The notes beneath the pieces are model-generated. The model did not search any database. It saw only the letters and a list, made by a program, of their open reading frames with translations, and was not told the DNA's origin. This document shows positions 1 through 8,203 of a stretch of DNA of 53,047 bases, piece by piece. A program made the translations under genes and the position numbers. The stretch comes from Anaerolineales bacterium (lineage in GTDB: Bacteria > Chloroflexota > Anaerolineae > Anaerolineales > UBA4823): positions 1 to 53,047 of the forward strand of contig JAFGBV010000293.1 of assembly GCA_016932955.1 (NCBI GenBank). The letters are read 5' to 3'. Position 1 is the first letter of the stretch. The number at the start of each line of letters is the position of its first letter.

Positions 1-1
1 C

Positions 2-88
2 GTGGCGCTCGAGCAGGGCTCCAAGTTCGCCATCCGCGAAGGCGGCCTCACCGTCGGCGCTGGTGTCATCACGAAGATTCTGGAATAG
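2..88 (+). CDS. tuf: Elongation factor Tu, C-terminal end (partial)
   Basis: The last 28 codons of a gene that enters from the left edge. The peptide ends FAIREGGLTVGAGVITKILE, which is the highly conserved final beta-strand of EF-Tu domain III (family consensus FAIREGGRTVGAGVVTKI). EF-Tu delivers aminoacyl-tRNA to the ribosome in a GTP-dependent way. It sits directly upstream of rpmG, tRNA-Trp and secE-nusG, the usual order in many bacteria, which supports the call. The start and the GTPase domain lie outside the window. Confidence 0.95.
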   Translation: MALEQGSKFAIREGGLTVGAGVITKILE

Positions 89-145
89 CAAGGAGATGTG
101 CTACGGTTTTTTCATTGAACAGACCGCAGCACAATTTGGTATACT

Positions 146-313
146 ATGGCATCTAAGAAAGATATCCGCCTCGTGGTCACGTTGGCGTGTACAGAGTGCA
201 AAGAACGTAACTATACGACAGAGAAGAATCGTCGTAACGATCCGGCCCGGATTGAGTTTAAAAAATTCTGCCCGCGTTGCCGCAAGCATACTGTACACAG
301 GGAGACGAAATAA
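146..313 (+). CDS. rpmG: 50S ribosomal protein L33
   Basis: A 55-residue protein starting [18 protein letters not shown]. It has the two zinc-binding pairs of C+ type L33 (CTEC near residues 15-18 and CPRC near 41-44) and the typical basic tail. L33 is a small large-subunit protein near the tRNA exit site. The ATG at 146 is the only in-frame start that gives the conserved N-terminus; no good Shine-Dalgarno sequence precedes it. It lies 57 bp after tuf and upstream of tRNA-Trp, as expected for the tuf-rpmG-secE-nusG arrangement. Confidence 0.95.
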   Translation: MASKKDIRLVVTLACTECKERNYTTEKNRRNDPARIEFKKFCPRCRKHTVHRETK

Positions 314-372
314 AAAAGGGATGTGCTGGGGCGCTCCAACTCACATCTGAGGGCGCCCGGCACACCGTAAAC

Positions 373-446
373 AGGCCAGTAGCTCAATTTGGCAGAGCAC
401 CGCTCTCCAAAAGCGGGGGTTGTGGGTTCGATTCCTGCCTGGCCTG
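373..446 (+). tRNA. trnW: tRNA-Trp (anticodon CCA)
   Basis: A full cloverleaf can be folded by eye. The acceptor stem is AGGCCAG (373-379) with CTGGCCT (439-445) and discriminator G446; the D stem is GCTC/GAGC; the anticodon stem is CCGCT/AGCGG around the loop CTCCAAA with anticodon CCA at 407-409; the T stem is GTGGG/CCTGC with loop TTCGATT. CCA is not encoded. The gene lies between rpmG and secE, a common site for tRNA-Trp. Confidence 0.97.
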
Positions 447-453
447 CCTGAAC

Positions 454-480
454 AACGCCGTCTTCAAGAGGCGGCGTTTT
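454..480 (+). terminator. Hairpin with T-run after tRNA-Trp
   Basis: AACGCCG (454-460) pairs with CGGCGTT (472-478), and four more pairs extend the stem inward to a CAA loop. It is followed by TTTT (477-480). It may terminate the tRNA transcript or act as a partial terminator and processing site before secE, since the secE ribosome-binding site begins only 10 bp later. Confidence 0.6.
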
Positions 481-503
481 AACCGTAATTGGAGGAATGA
501 TCT

Positions 504-734
504 GTGCCTGAAAAGAAAGCCGTCCGCCAACAGATGAACTTCTTCCAGCGTGCCTGGGATAGGATCAAGACTTTTGTGCGCGAGACCATCGGTGAGCTCC
601 ATAAGGTTTCCTGGCCTAGCCGCAAAGAGCTGATCAACCTCACCTGGATCGTCCTGCTCGTCATTGGGATCATGGCGATATTCCTGGGTGCATTGGATCT
701 GATTTATTCGTTTTTCTTTGACTTGCTGATCTAG
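504..734 (+). CDS. secE: Preprotein translocase subunit SecE
   Basis: A 76-residue protein with a GTG start, placed 8 bp after a GGAGG ribosome-binding site (491-495). Residues 15-45 hold the amphipathic SecE signature FVRETIGELHKVSWPSRKEL. A single transmembrane helix follows at about 46-70. SecE is the essential small subunit that stabilises SecY in the SecYEG export channel. The single-helix form is normal outside enterobacteria. nusG follows after 58 bp, the classic secE-nusG pair. Confidence 0.96.
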   Translation: MPEKKAVRQQMNFFQRAWDRIKTFVRETIGELHKVSWPSRKELINLTWIVLLVIGIMAIFLGALDLIYSFFFDLLI

Positions 735-792
735 CAGCATTTCTGCCTTTTTCGTTACTTGGTTGGTTTGTGTGGTACAGAGAGCGGAAGAT

Positions 793-1458
793 ATGTCTGA
801 TCGTAACCAGGATGACCAGATCCTAGAGCCTGAAGAAGAATCAATCCCTGCAGAGTATCGTTCCTCTGCTGCGGATATTGACGCGCCCGTTGTTGGCGAA
901 AGCTCTGACGGGCTGACAAATGAAGAGCATGAAGATGGTCGTGCCTGGTATGTTGTTCATTGCTATTCCGGTTATGAGAACAAAGTGCGCTACAACCTCG
1001 AGCAGCGCATTGAAACGATGGGCATGAAGGATAAGATTTTTGACGTGGTTGTCCCTACGGAAGAAGAGATCGAGGTAAAAGAAGGCAAACGCCGATCTGT
1101 GGAACGCCGTGTATTCCCGGGCTACATTCTGGTCAATATGCTCATGACCGAAGAGTCCTGGTACGTGGTCCGCAACACTCCCGGCGTCACCGGCTTCGTT
1201 GGCATGGGCAACCAGCCAACCCCCCTGCGGCCAGAGGAAGTGGCGCAGATCATCAAGCGGATGGAGGCTGATGCACCGCGCATCAAGGTCACTTTCCGCT
1301 CCGGCGAGCGCGTGCGCATTGTCGATGGCCCGTTCAATGATTTTCGCGGTACTGTTTCTGAGATTGATATGGAGCGGGCAAAGGTGCGCGTGATGGTGAA
1401 TTTCTTCGGCCGCGAAACACCGGTCGAGTTGGATTTTCTGCAAGTTGAGAAAGCGTAA
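793..1458 (+). CDS. nusG: Transcription termination/antitermination factor NusG
   Basis: 221 residues with an acidic, low-complexity N-terminal tail (about 1-44, many Glu/Asp), then the NGN domain (RAWYVVHCYSGYENKV through the FPGYILVNM and TPGVTGFVG motifs) and a C-terminal KOW domain (GERVRIVDGPFNDFRGTV). NusG binds the RNA polymerase clamp, increases processivity and couples transcription with ribosomes or Rho. ATG 793 was chosen over the in-frame upstream start at 763, which lacks a ribosome-binding site and would add an unconserved leader. It sits in the secE-nusG-rplK order. Confidence 0.95.
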   Translation: MSDRNQDDQILEPEEESIPAEYRSSAADIDAPVVGESSDGLTNEEHEDGRAWYVVHCYSGYENKVRYNLEQRIETMGMKDKIFDVVVPTEEEIEVKEGKRRSVERRVFPGYILVNMLMTEESWYVVRNTPGVTGFVGMGNQPTPLRPEEVAQIIKRMEADAPRIKVTFRSGERVRIVDGPFNDFRGTVSEIDMERAKVRVMVNFFGRETPVELDFLQVEKA

Positions 1459-1468
1459 TTGGAAAATG

Positions 1469-1504
1469 GTGGGAGGGTGTTTCCTAATCACCCGCTAAAA
1501 CCAC
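1469..1504 (+). promoter_or_regulatory. Putative L1-binding leader motif before rplK
   Basis: The leader reads GTGGGAGGGTG ... CACCCG ... ACCAC just before the rplK ribosome-binding site. GTGG and CCAC close a stem with GGGTG/CACCC inside. The same pattern recurs between rplK and rplA (1954-1985). Ribosomal protein L1 is known to repress the rplK-rplA mRNA through a GUGGGAGG-type site that mimics its 23S rRNA site, so this is the likely autoregulatory element. Confidence 0.65.
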
Positions 1505-1519
1505 GAAGGAGAAAAAACT

Positions 1520-1948
1520 GTGGCAAAGAAACTTAAAGCAATTGTCCGTTTACAGATCCAGGCCGGCAAGGCAAATCCTGCTCCCCCCATCGGCCCCGCA
1601 CTGGCTGGTCATGGCATCAACCTGATGGCATTCTGCAAGGAATACAACGCCCGCACCTCCAACCGTATGGGCGAGATTATCCCTGCTGAGATTACCATCT
1701 TCACCGATGGGTCTTTTACCTTTATTCTCAAGACCCCACCTGCTGCGGTATTGCTGAAGAAAGCAGCCGGTGTCGAGAAAGGCTCTGCGACTCCCAATCG
1801 CGAGAAGGTTGGCAAGGTCACTCGCTCACAGATCCGTGAGATTGCCGAGCTGAAAATGAAGGACTTGAATTCTGTCGATTTAGAAGGCGCAATGCGCCAG
1901 ATCGAAGGAACGGCCCTGAGCTTGGGGCTGACGGTTGTAGAAGGTTAA
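1520..1948 (+). CDS. rplK: 50S ribosomal protein L11
   Basis: 142 residues, the normal L11 length. The N-terminal domain carries the [25 protein letters not shown] signature (residues about 11-35), and the C-terminal rRNA-binding domain has [27 protein letters not shown]11 forms the GTPase-associated centre with 23S rRNA and the L7/L12 stalk. The start is GTG, after the GAAGGAGA ribosome-binding site. It is cotranscribed with rplA. Confidence 0.97.
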   Translation: MAKKLKAIVRLQIQAGKANPAPPIGPALAGHGINLMAFCKEYNARTSNRMGEIIPAEITIFTDGSFTFILKTPPAAVLLKKAAGVEKGSATPNREKVGKVTRSQIREIAELKMKDLNSVDLEGAMRQIEGTALSLGLTVVEG

Positions 1949-1953
1949 ATCCC

Positions 1954-1985
1954 GTGGGAGGGTGGATTTCACCCGATTGCACCAC
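1954..1985 (+). promoter_or_regulatory. Putative L1-binding motif between rplK and rplA
   Basis: A second copy of the rplK leader pattern: GTGGGAGGGTG, then TTTCACCCG, then ACCAC, ending immediately before the rplA ribosome-binding site AAAGGAGG (1986-1993). It may let L1 repress its own translation in addition to the site upstream of rplK. Confidence 0.6.
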
Positions 1986-1997
1986 AAAGGAGGACTG

Positions 1998-2714
1998 ATG
2001 TCTAAGCACGGAAAGAATTACTTGGCCGCATCGGCTAAGATTGAAAAGGATAAATACTATTTGCCCGCAGAGGCGGTTGCATTGGCCAAGGAAACCGCCT
2101 ACACCAAGTTCGACTCCACTGTGGAAGTTCATATGCGCCTGGGAGTGGATCCCCGCCACGCGGACCAGCAGGTGCGTGATGTGGTCGTGCTTCCGCATGG
2201 GCTTGGCAAGGCGGTGCGCGTCTTGGTTTTCGCCCAGGCCGAGGCAGCTGCCCTGGCGCGCGATGCTGGCGCCGATTATGTGGCCGATGATGAGATGATC
2301 AACAAGATTCAGGCTGGCTGGACCGAGTTTGACGTTGCCATCTCTACACCTGATATGATGGGCAAGGCGGGGCGCTTGGGGCGCGTTTTAGGCCCGCGTG
2401 GCTTGATGCCGAACCCCAAAGCTGGAACGGTCGTCCCGGCCGAAGACCTCCCGCGCGTGATTGAAGAGGCCAAGGCAGGTCGCGTTGAGTTCCGCGTCGA
2501 TAAGACAGCTAACCTGCATGTGCCGATTGGCAAGGCGTCTTTTAGCGAGAAGCAGTTGTATGATAACCTGGCTGCGTTGATGGAAGCCGTCAAGAAGGCT
2601 CGCCCCTCAGCGATGAAGGGCATCTATATCAAGCGCGTCACCCTGACCACAACCATGGGCCCAGGGATCCGCCTTGACGCCAACCAGGCTCAGAGCATGT
2701 TAGTAAGTGAGTAA
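1998..2714 (+). CDS. rplA: 50S ribosomal protein L1
   Basis: 238 residues. Clear L1 features are [37 protein letters not shown] near the N-terminus and the signature [21 protein letters not shown] near the middle. L1 forms the mobile stalk that guides E-site tRNA out of the ribosome and also represses its own operon. ATG 1998 follows a strong AAAGGAGG at ideal spacing; the open frame upstream to 1962 is part of the leader motif and is not coding. Confidence 0.97.
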   Translation: MSKHGKNYLAASAKIEKDKYYLPAEAVALAKETAYTKFDSTVEVHMRLGVDPRHADQQVRDVVVLPHGLGKAVRVLVFAQAEAAALARDAGADYVADDEMINKIQAGWTEFDVAISTPDMMGKAGRLGRVLGPRGLMPNPKAGTVVPAEDLPRVIEEAKAGRVEFRVDKTANLHVPIGKASFSEKQLYDNLAALMEAVKKARPSAMKGIYIKRVTLTTTMGPGIRLDANQAQSMLVSE

Positions 2715-2739
2715 AGATTGAGGTAGGTAGTTCGAGAAA

Positions 2740-2910
2740 TATCGTTTCAAAATTGCTTCGCCGCAGACAGCAGGCGCCGCTTTTTGTGCGGCTTAATTCC
2801 CTGCCGAGGTGAGGACCCTTCCATAACCTATTCCGGTAATCCGGAAGCCGTTTCAACGGTAGAGGAGAGTCTTTGCCAGGCATTTGTACTGCGGGGCAAA
2901 GACTTTTTTT
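2740..2910 (+). ncRNA. L10 leader (rplJL autoregulatory RNA)
   Basis: The 216-bp gap between rplA and rplJ holds a structured leader. GCCGCAGACAGCAGGCGC and the later CCCTGCCGAGGT match the conserved blocks of the ribosomal L10 leader, where the L10-L7/L12 complex binds to control rplJ-rplL. The element ends in an intrinsic terminator (separate entry), so here control is probably by premature termination. Boundaries are approximate; they were judged from motif recall, not a covariance search. Confidence 0.8.
2868..2910 (+). terminator. Intrinsic terminator inside the L10 leader (attenuator)
   Basis: AGTCTTTGCC (2868-2877) pairs perfectly with GGCAAAGACT (2895-2904) and is followed by a run of seven T (2904-2910). 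It lies directly upstream of the rplJ ribosome-binding site AAAGGAGG, so readthrough would decide rplJL expression. Confidence 0.85.
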
Positions 2911-2930
2911 GGAAAGGAGGTTAAGGAACC

Positions 2931-3458
2931 TTGGCTATTACAAAACAGCGTAAAAATGAGTTAGTGGCTCAATATACCGAATGGATGAATCAGAGCAAAG
3001 CGATTGTGGCTGTTGAGTATGTCGGCATGTCGATGAAGGATATCGACGCCCTGCGCGCGAAAGTGCGCGAAGTAGGCGGCGAATTCCACATCGTCAAGAA
3101 CACGCTCATCCAGTTGGCATTTGAGAATGCTGGCATCTCGGTCGAGTCCTCTCAATTTACCGGCAGTTCGGCAATTGGTTTTGCTTTCACAGATGCCCCT
3201 GCTTTGGCAAAAGCGATGATAGAGCATGCCAAGACCGTCGAAGCGCTGAAGATCAAAGGCGGTTACCTGGATAAGCAGCCCATCAATGCCGAAGGCGTCA
3301 AAGCCCTGGCGGACTTACCGCCGCTGCCTCTGATGCGCGCCCGCTTGTTGGGCACCATCATGGCCCCGGCCAGCAAGCTGGCTCGTACGCTGGCTGAGCC
3401 CGGTCGCATGCTGGCTGCTGTGATGCAAGCCCGAGTGGACCAGGCGCAACCTGCCTAG
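2931..3458 (+). CDS. rplJ: 50S ribosomal protein L10
   Basis: 175 residues with a TTG start placed 10 bp after GGAAAGGAGG. The sequence [32 protein letters not shown] and the later [25 protein letters not shown] are typical L10 motifs; the C-terminal helix that binds L7/L12 dimers follows. L10 anchors the ribosomal stalk. It is controlled by the upstream L10 leader and is followed by rplL. Confidence 0.96.
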   Translation: MAITKQRKNELVAQYTEWMNQSKAIVAVEYVGMSMKDIDALRAKVREVGGEFHIVKNTLIQLAFENAGISVESSQFTGSSAIGFAFTDAPALAKAMIEHAKTVEALKIKGGYLDKQPINAEGVKALADLPPLPLMRARLLGTIMAPASKLARTLAEPGRMLAAVMQARVDQAQPA

Positions 3459-3564
3459 CGATCAATATTTAAAATATAAGTTGGATGGTTGCCGAATATC
3501 CAACGCTAATCATTTTGTTGAAAAAATTAGACATAAGAATTTACCTGATTACAAGGAGTATAAA

Positions 3565-3948
3565 ATGGCTGATCTTAATAAACTGGTTGAGGAATTGAGC
3601 ACCCTCACCATTCTGGAAGCTGCTGAGCTCGTCAAACAATTGGAAGAGAAATGGGGTGTTTCCGCTGCCGCTCCCGTAGCGATGGCTGCTGCCCCTTCCG
3701 CTGCTGGTGCCGCCGCTGCTGAGCCGGTCGAAGAGAAGACCGAGTTCGACGTGGTGATCAAGGACGCCGGTGCAAAGAAGATCGAAGTCATCAAGGTCAT
3801 CCGCCAGCTCACCAGCCTGGGACTCAAGGAAGCCAAGGACGTCGCTGAGACCGCCGGCTCCAAGATTCTCGAAGCAGTGAGCAAAGAGGCTGCCACCGAC
3901 GCCAAGAGCAAGCTTGAAACTGCCGGCGCGACCGTCGAGGTTGCCTAA
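3565..3948 (+). CDS. rplL: 50S ribosomal protein L7/L12
   Basis: 127 residues: N-terminal dimerisation helices ([24 protein letters not shown]), an Ala/Pro-rich hinge (about 38-58), and the C-terminal factor-binding domain with [24 protein letters not shown] and [13 protein letters not shown]. It recruits translation GTPases. ATG 3565 follows AAGGAG; the in-frame upstream extension to 3481 is unconserved and AT-rich. A 106-bp gap separates it from rplJ, so it may also have its own expression signals. Confidence 0.97.
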   Translation: MADLNKLVEELSTLTILEAAELVKQLEEKWGVSAAAPVAMAAAPSAAGAAAAEPVEEKTEFDVVIKDAGAKKIEVIKVIRQLTSLGLKEAKDVAETAGSKILEAVSKEAATDAKSKLETAGATVEVA

Positions 3949-3970
3949 GCCTGGCTTTTTGCCCGGTCTT

Positions 3971-4043
3971 GATCTTCTCCCTTGAAGAGAAGATCGAGTG
4001 AGCGATGAGGAATTTGCGGGCTTTGCCTGTGAATTCCTCATCG
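3971..4043 (+). terminator. Two consecutive hairpins after rplL
   Basis: Hairpin 1 pairs GATCTTCTC (3971-3979) with GAGAAGATC (3987-3995). Hairpin 2 pairs CGATGAGGAATT (4003-4014) with AATTCCTCATCG (4032-4043). Neither has a real T-run, so factor-independent termination is uncertain, but they mark the end of the ribosomal block. Confidence 0.45.
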
Positions 4044-4074
4044 TCTATTCCACACCCCCAATTCACCCTTCCTG

Positions 4075-4083
4075 TGGTATATT
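4075..4083 (+). promoter_or_regulatory. Extended -10 promoter for the two-component operon
   Basis: TGGTATATT is a TGn extended -10 element. Transcription would begin near 4090, just ahead of the GGAGG at 4092-4096. No clear -35 is seen, which is tolerated by extended -10 promoters. Confidence 0.4.
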
Positions 4084-4100
4084 TTATGTTTGGAGGGCTT

Positions 4101-4778
4101 ATGAGCGCAAGAATATTAATCATCGAAGATGATGAAGCCATTCTGCGGTTTTTGCGCCGTGGCCTGGCTTACGAAGGCTATCAGGTGGATACAGCCTTGG
4201 ATGGGCAATCGGGCCTCAACATTGCTCGTGATAACCCACCGGACTTGGTTGTTCTGGATCTCATGTTGCCCGGTATTGACGGGCTGGAAGTATGTCGCCG
4301 CTTGCGTGCTGGCGGTCCTGTTCCGATTCTAATCCTGACTGCCAAAGACTCAGTCAACGATCGTGTAATGGGTCTGGATGTCGGCGCAGATGATTACATG
4401 GTTAAGCCGTTTAATCTTGACGAGTTGCTTGCACGCATACGCGCACTGTTGCGCCGCGCCCAGCCTGCCCGCCCCCAGGTGCTGCGCTTTGCCGATTTGA
4501 TCCTTGACACAGGCACCCGCCAGGCCTCGCGCGGTGAGCGCTTGATTTCCCTGACTGCAAAGGAATATGAGCTGCTGGAGTTGTTCATGCGCCACCCCCG
4601 CCAGGTATTAACCCGCGAAATGATCTTTGACCGCGTTTGGGGATACGACTTTGGAGGCGAGAGCAACATCATAGAGGTGTACATCCGCTATCTACGCCAG
4701 AAATTGGAAGCAGCCTCGGAACAGCGTCTCTTGCATACCGTTCGCGGGATGGGGTACGTTCTGCGCGAGCCTTCCTAG
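4101..4778 (+). CDS. OmpR/PhoB-type response regulator
   Basis: 225 residues. The receiver domain has the acidic pocket IIEDDE (residues 8-12), the phospho-acceptor Asp53 in VVLDLMLPG, the conserved Thr80 and Lys102 (VKPF). The C-terminal winged-helix Trans_reg_C domain has [23 protein letters not shown] and [16 protein letters not shown]. It is a DNA-binding transcription factor activated by phosphorylation. ATG 4101 has GGAGG at good spacing, so the longer open frame from 4005 is rejected. The cognate kinase follows after 9 bp. Its target is unknown; the LysM gene downstream is the nearest candidate. Confidence 0.93.
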   Translation: MSARILIIEDDEAILRFLRRGLAYEGYQVDTALDGQSGLNIARDNPPDLVVLDLMLPGIDGLEVCRRLRAGGPVPILILTAKDSVNDRVMGLDVGADDYMVKPFNLDELLARIRALLRRAQPARPQVLRFADLILDTGTRQASRGERLISLTAKEYELLELFMRHPRQVLTREMIFDRVWGYDFGGESNIIEVYIRYLRQKLEAASEQRLLHTVRGMGYVLREPS

Positions 4779-4787
4779 CCGTTCCGC

Positions 4788-6185
4788 ATGTCCCTTCGCA
4801 GTCGCCTGACCTTACTATATACCTCAATAGTAGGGGGAATCCTGCTTTTATTTGGGGTTGCAGTATATGTTGCTGTCAGCCTCACGGTCACCCACCAGCT
4901 AGATGACCTCTTGCGTCGCACCGCAGAGCAGGTGATTGAAAAAATGCAGGTGGATGACCAGGGTGGCCTTGTCCTCACCAGTTTCGTGATGCTTGAACTC
5001 CCTGCCGATGTCTTTGTGCAGGTCTGGGATCGCCAGGGAAGCTTGATCGAATCGACGTCGAATGTATTTGGATTGGCACGCCCGCTCGATACGGTTGGGC
5101 TTCAATCCTCTGCCCCGGTTTTCAGGGATGTGATTTTAGAAGATCTTCGTTTGCGCGTCCTCACCGTGCCCCTCGAGCTGAGCAACCGCCTGGTTGGCAC
5201 GATACAGGTCGGCACACGCTTGAATCTGGTACTCGCCACTCAGGAGACTCTCCTCACTGTATTGCTGGTTGGTGTGCTCGTTGCCACCCTGGTTGCTGGC
5301 CTGGCGGCTTACTTTAGCACGCGTCAGGCTTTTCATCCACTCGGAAGCGCTATCCAGGTGGCTTTGCAGATCATGCGCGCCGATGATCTCTCCCGTCGTA
5401 TTCCCTACCATGGCCCCCCCGGTGATGAAGTGGGGCAACTGATCACAGTCTTTAACCAGACCCTGGAACGTTTGGAGACCCTCTTCCACACCCAAAGGCG
5501 TTTCCTGGCTGATGTCGGTCACGAGCTTCGTACCCCGCTGACGGTGATCAAGGGTAATGTGGGCCTGATGCAGCGCATGGGCGAGATCGATGAAGAATCG
5601 CTGTGTGGCATTGATGATGAAGTGGATCGCCTCACCCGCCTGGTGGGGGACCTCCTTTTACTTGCGCAGGCAGAATCTGGCAAAATCCCGATGGCGCGCC
5701 AGGTGGTGGAATTAGATACACTGCTGCTCGAAGTGATGAGCCAGATGAGCATCCTTGCTCGCGGCAAGCAGCAGTTACGCCTCGGTTCGATTGATCAGGT
5801 ATTGGTGCTTGGTGATCGCGATCGCCTCAAGCAGGTTATTGTCAACTTGGTCAGTAATGCTATTTATTACACCCCTACTGGTAGTGAGGTGTTAGTAGGC
5901 CTGGGCAAGGCCAGCGGGCAGGCACATCTCACCGTCACGGATAACGGCCCTGGCATCCCCGCAGAGGATCTGCCCCATATCTTTGAGCGTTTTTACCGCA
6001 GCGAGAAGTCGCGCACACGCCAGAAAGAGAAAGGATTTGGCCTCGGCCTTTCCATTGCCTATTGGATAGTCCGCAGTCATGGCGGTCGGATTGAAGTTGC
6101 CTCGACAGTTGGCAAAGGCACTACCTTCAGCGTTTGGCTTCCGCTGACCGAAAACATCCACCAGCAAGAGCTGGTTGAGGAATAA
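4788..6185 (+). CDS. Membrane sensor histidine kinase (HAMP)
   Basis: 465 residues. Transmembrane helices lie at about 10-33 and 155-176, enclosing an extracytoplasmic sensor of about 120 residues. A HAMP linker follows, then HisKA with the H box GHELRTPLTVIKGN (His about 245) and HATPase_c with the N box NLVSNAIYYTP, G1 DNGPGIP, F box FERFYR and G2 GFGLGLS. It should autophosphorylate and pass phosphate to the adjacent OmpR-type regulator. The sensor domain has no motif I recognise, so the signal is not predictable. Confidence 0.93.
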   Translation: MSLRSRLTLLYTSIVGGILLLFGVAVYVAVSLTVTHQLDDLLRRTAEQVIEKMQVDDQGGLVLTSFVMLELPADVFVQVWDRQGSLIESTSNVFGLARPLDTVGLQSSAPVFRDVILEDLRLRVLTVPLELSNRLVGTIQVGTRLNLVLATQETLLTVLLVGVLVATLVAGLAAYFSTRQAFHPLGSAIQVALQIMRADDLSRRIPYHGPPGDEVGQLITVFNQTLERLETLFHTQRRFLADVGHELRTPLTVIKGNVGLMQRMGEIDEESLCGIDDEVDRLTRLVGDLLLLAQAESGKIPMARQVVELDTLLLEVMSQMSILARGKQQLRLGSIDQVLVLGDRDRLKQVIVNLVSNAIYYTPTGSEVLVGLGKASGQAHLTVTDNGPGIPAEDLPHIFERFYRSEKSRTRQKEKGFGLGLSIAYWIVRSHGGRIEVASTVGKGTTFSVWLPLTENIHQQELVEE

Positions 6186-6188
6186 TCT

Positions 6189-7043
6189 ATGAAGAAGTAT
6201 TCACTGGCAGGCGTCATTCTCATCGCCCTGGTTCTGGTCTTTTGCTTGCGTTTCCCTGTGCAGGCTGCACCCCTTCCCCAGCTCACCGTGTTCCCCACAC
6301 CAACCCCTGGGCCGGATGGACGCATCTTATACATTGTTCAGGATGGAGATACGCTGTGGCGTATCTCAGCTATTACAGGCGTCTCGATTGACCAGTTGCG
6401 CGCCCTGAATAACCTGGGACCAGATGACCCGATCAAGCCAGGCGATGCGATGCTGATTGGTCTGGCTGGTCCGGTAGAGGCTACCCCGACGCCTGGCCTT
6501 CCTGTTACTCCCGAAGAGCGCTTGCCCACCGCCACATCACTGCCGGGGTGGGGGAACTTGTGCGTGCTGCTCTATAATGACCTGAATGGTGATTCACTGC
6601 GCCAGGAGACTGAGCCCTCCATCCCCGGCGGCGCAGTCAGCGTCAGCGACCGTCTTGGATCAGTATCGCTGACCGCGACCACACCCTCAGGCGGCATTTC
6701 CGATGCCCTCGAACCCGCCCCAGAAGACCTGGGATATAGTTGCTTTAATGAGCTTGCAGAGGGTGTTTATAATATCACTGTTGCTATCCCAGACGGTTAC
6801 AACCCCACCACTGTTCTCAACCGCTCTCTGGACTTAAACCCTGGTGATCAAACGTTTCTAGCTTTTGGCGCCCAGGCCAATACCGAGACCATCGCCGAAA
6901 CGGCGATCATCCCTGAAACCCCAGGCCGCTCGCCTATCCTGGGCATTGCCGGTGGAGTGATCTTGCTCCTGGGAATAGGCCTGGGTGTTTATGCTTTTAT
7001 CTTGCGCCGCTCCAACAGCTTCAAAGGTCAGGAAGGCCGCTGA
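6189..7043 (+). CDS. LysM-domain surface protein with C-terminal membrane anchor
   Basis: 284 residues. A signal peptide or N-terminal anchor (about 1-26), a Pro/Thr stretch, then one LysM domain (YIVQDGDTLWRISAITGVS to IKPGDAMLIG, about 50-95) that normally binds peptidoglycan N-acetylglucosamine chains. A second Pro/Thr linker leads to a beta-rich segment of about 115 residues with SdrD-like features (LYNDLNGDSLRQETEPSIPGG, DGYNPTT), then a transmembrane helix (about 248-272) and a basic tail. It starts 3 bp after the kinase gene, so it is almost certainly in the same operon and may be the envelope component sensed or controlled by it. Confidence 0.8.
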   Translation: MKKYSLAGVILIALVLVFCLRFPVQAAPLPQLTVFPTPTPGPDGRILYIVQDGDTLWRISAITGVSIDQLRALNNLGPDDPIKPGDAMLIGLAGPVEATPTPGLPVTPEERLPTATSLPGWGNLCVLLYNDLNGDSLRQETEPSIPGGAVSVSDRLGSVSLTATTPSGGISDALEPAPEDLGYSCFNELAEGVYNITVAIPDGYNPTTVLNRSLDLNPGDQTFLAFGAQANTETIAETAIIPETPGRSPILGIAGGVILLLGIGLGVYAFILRRSNSFKGQEGR

Positions 7044-7131
7044 ACGCCATATTCCTGGGCTAATCTCTGAGCTCCCTCCGACGTGGTGTAAATCGTGGTC
7101 AGATCGGGCGCTCGTATGAGTGCTGGGTGTT

Positions 7132-8202
7132 TTATGCACTCTGGTAGATTTCTTCCAACTTTTCCGCAAATCCTCCGCCATCCCATTGGCTGGCTTGTTG
7201 GACAGCTGCCTCGCTCAGTTGCCGTGCGATGCTTTCTTCTACCACAACTGTGATCAGGGCCGCACCAAGGCCCCGACCATCCTCTCCCGCTGCCAAGTAT
7301 GCAGCCGGACCAACCAGTGTTTCGCTTCGCCTGTTGTGGCTGGCAACCACCGGCTTCCCGCAGGCCAGCGCGTGGCGAATAGGCCCACCCCAGGGCGGTT
7401 CCATTGCCGGGTGAAATAGCGCTTGCGCCTGCCGGTATACCTCTGCCAGCGCTGCAGGTGGCACTGGCGCCAGGAAACGTACACTTTTCGCCGCGCTTGT
7501 ACCTGCCAGCAAGCCCTTCATCCGCCAGCGTGCCCGATCGGTCAGTCCCGCCAAAACCAGCGGGGTATACTCGCCAATCGAGCTGGCTGCCCAAAACCAA
7601 GCCTCCAGCAGCCGGTTCAATGCCTTGTGTGAGCCGGGGCCATGGTAGAGCAGGAACGACTCGGGGAGCTGGCTTTCTTTACTTGCCTGGAATTGGGGCG
7701 CCGGATTGAAGATCTCGCTGACAAGGGGCGGTAGTGTTTGGACGGGAACATTCATTTTGGGGGCGGGCAGATCGCTGGGCCACAAGATTGCCCTGCTGCG
7801 CGCAACACCCCCCGCGCCAAAAGCCCGCCGCACGCGCTCGATCAATCCTCGAGGGCGCTCCTGATCTGCCTCGAAATCGGTAGGGCTCACCAGGCAAGCC
7901 TGCTTACCAGATAGTGGCGCGGCCCCGCTGGTTGAGTGCAGCCAGCGCACTTTCCAGCGGCGTGCCAGGATTGCCAGCGTGCGTTGCTCCCATGCCAGGT
8001 GCGCAGAGGCCCGCGCCGGCGTTAGCTGCTGCTGGACTTCTACCGTTTGCGCCAGCCATTCGGGTTTCTTACCTGGGAGCGCCAAGATCGGCTGTACACT
8101 GTGGGGAAGATTCTCCAGCAGCGCTATCAGGTGAAGCGCCGCCGGGCTGTTGGGCTGGTGCACCAGGGACCAGCCATCGTATAGCACCGGGATTTTATTC
8201 AT
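7132..8202 (-). CDS. Glycosyltransferase family 4-like (GT-B) protein
   Basis: 356 residues. The C-terminal half has GT-B family features: FLLYHGPGSHKALNRLLEAW, PLVLAGL, then FLAPVPPAALAEVYRQAQALFHPAMEPPWGGPIRHALACGKPVVAS, the donor-nucleotide E-x7-E-like region of GT1/GT4 enzymes. The N-terminal acceptor domain is poorly conserved. It should move a sugar from an activated donor onto a glycan or lipid. ATG 8202 lies 1 bp after the end of the upstream GT2 gene and gives the expected MNKIPVLYDGWSL start; the longer frame to 8253 would overlap that gene. No strong ribosome-binding site is seen, consistent with translational coupling. Confidence 0.75.
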   Translation of the reverse strand: MNKIPVLYDGWSLVHQPNSPAALHLIALLENLPHSVQPILALPGKKPEWLAQTVEVQQQLTPARASAHLAWEQRTLAILARRWKVRWLHSTSGAAPLSGKQACLVSPTDFEADQERPRGLIERVRRAFGAGGVARSRAILWPSDLPAPKMNVPVQTLPPLVSEIFNPAPQFQASKESQLPESFLLYHGPGSHKALNRLLEAWFWAASSIGEYTPLVLAGLTDRARWRMKGLLAGTSAAKSVRFLAPVPPAALAEVYRQAQALFHPAMEPPWGGPIRHALACGKPVVASHNRRSETLVGPAAYLAAGEDGRGLGAALITVVVEESIARQLSEAAVQQASQWDGGGFAEKLEEIYQSA

Positions 8203-8203
8203 A

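Noticed and set aside
115..145. TTGAAC ... TATACT as the rpmG promoter
   Set aside because: Spacer is 19 bases and the -10 abuts the ATG, so transcription would start inside the gene; rpmG is more likely read through from tuf.
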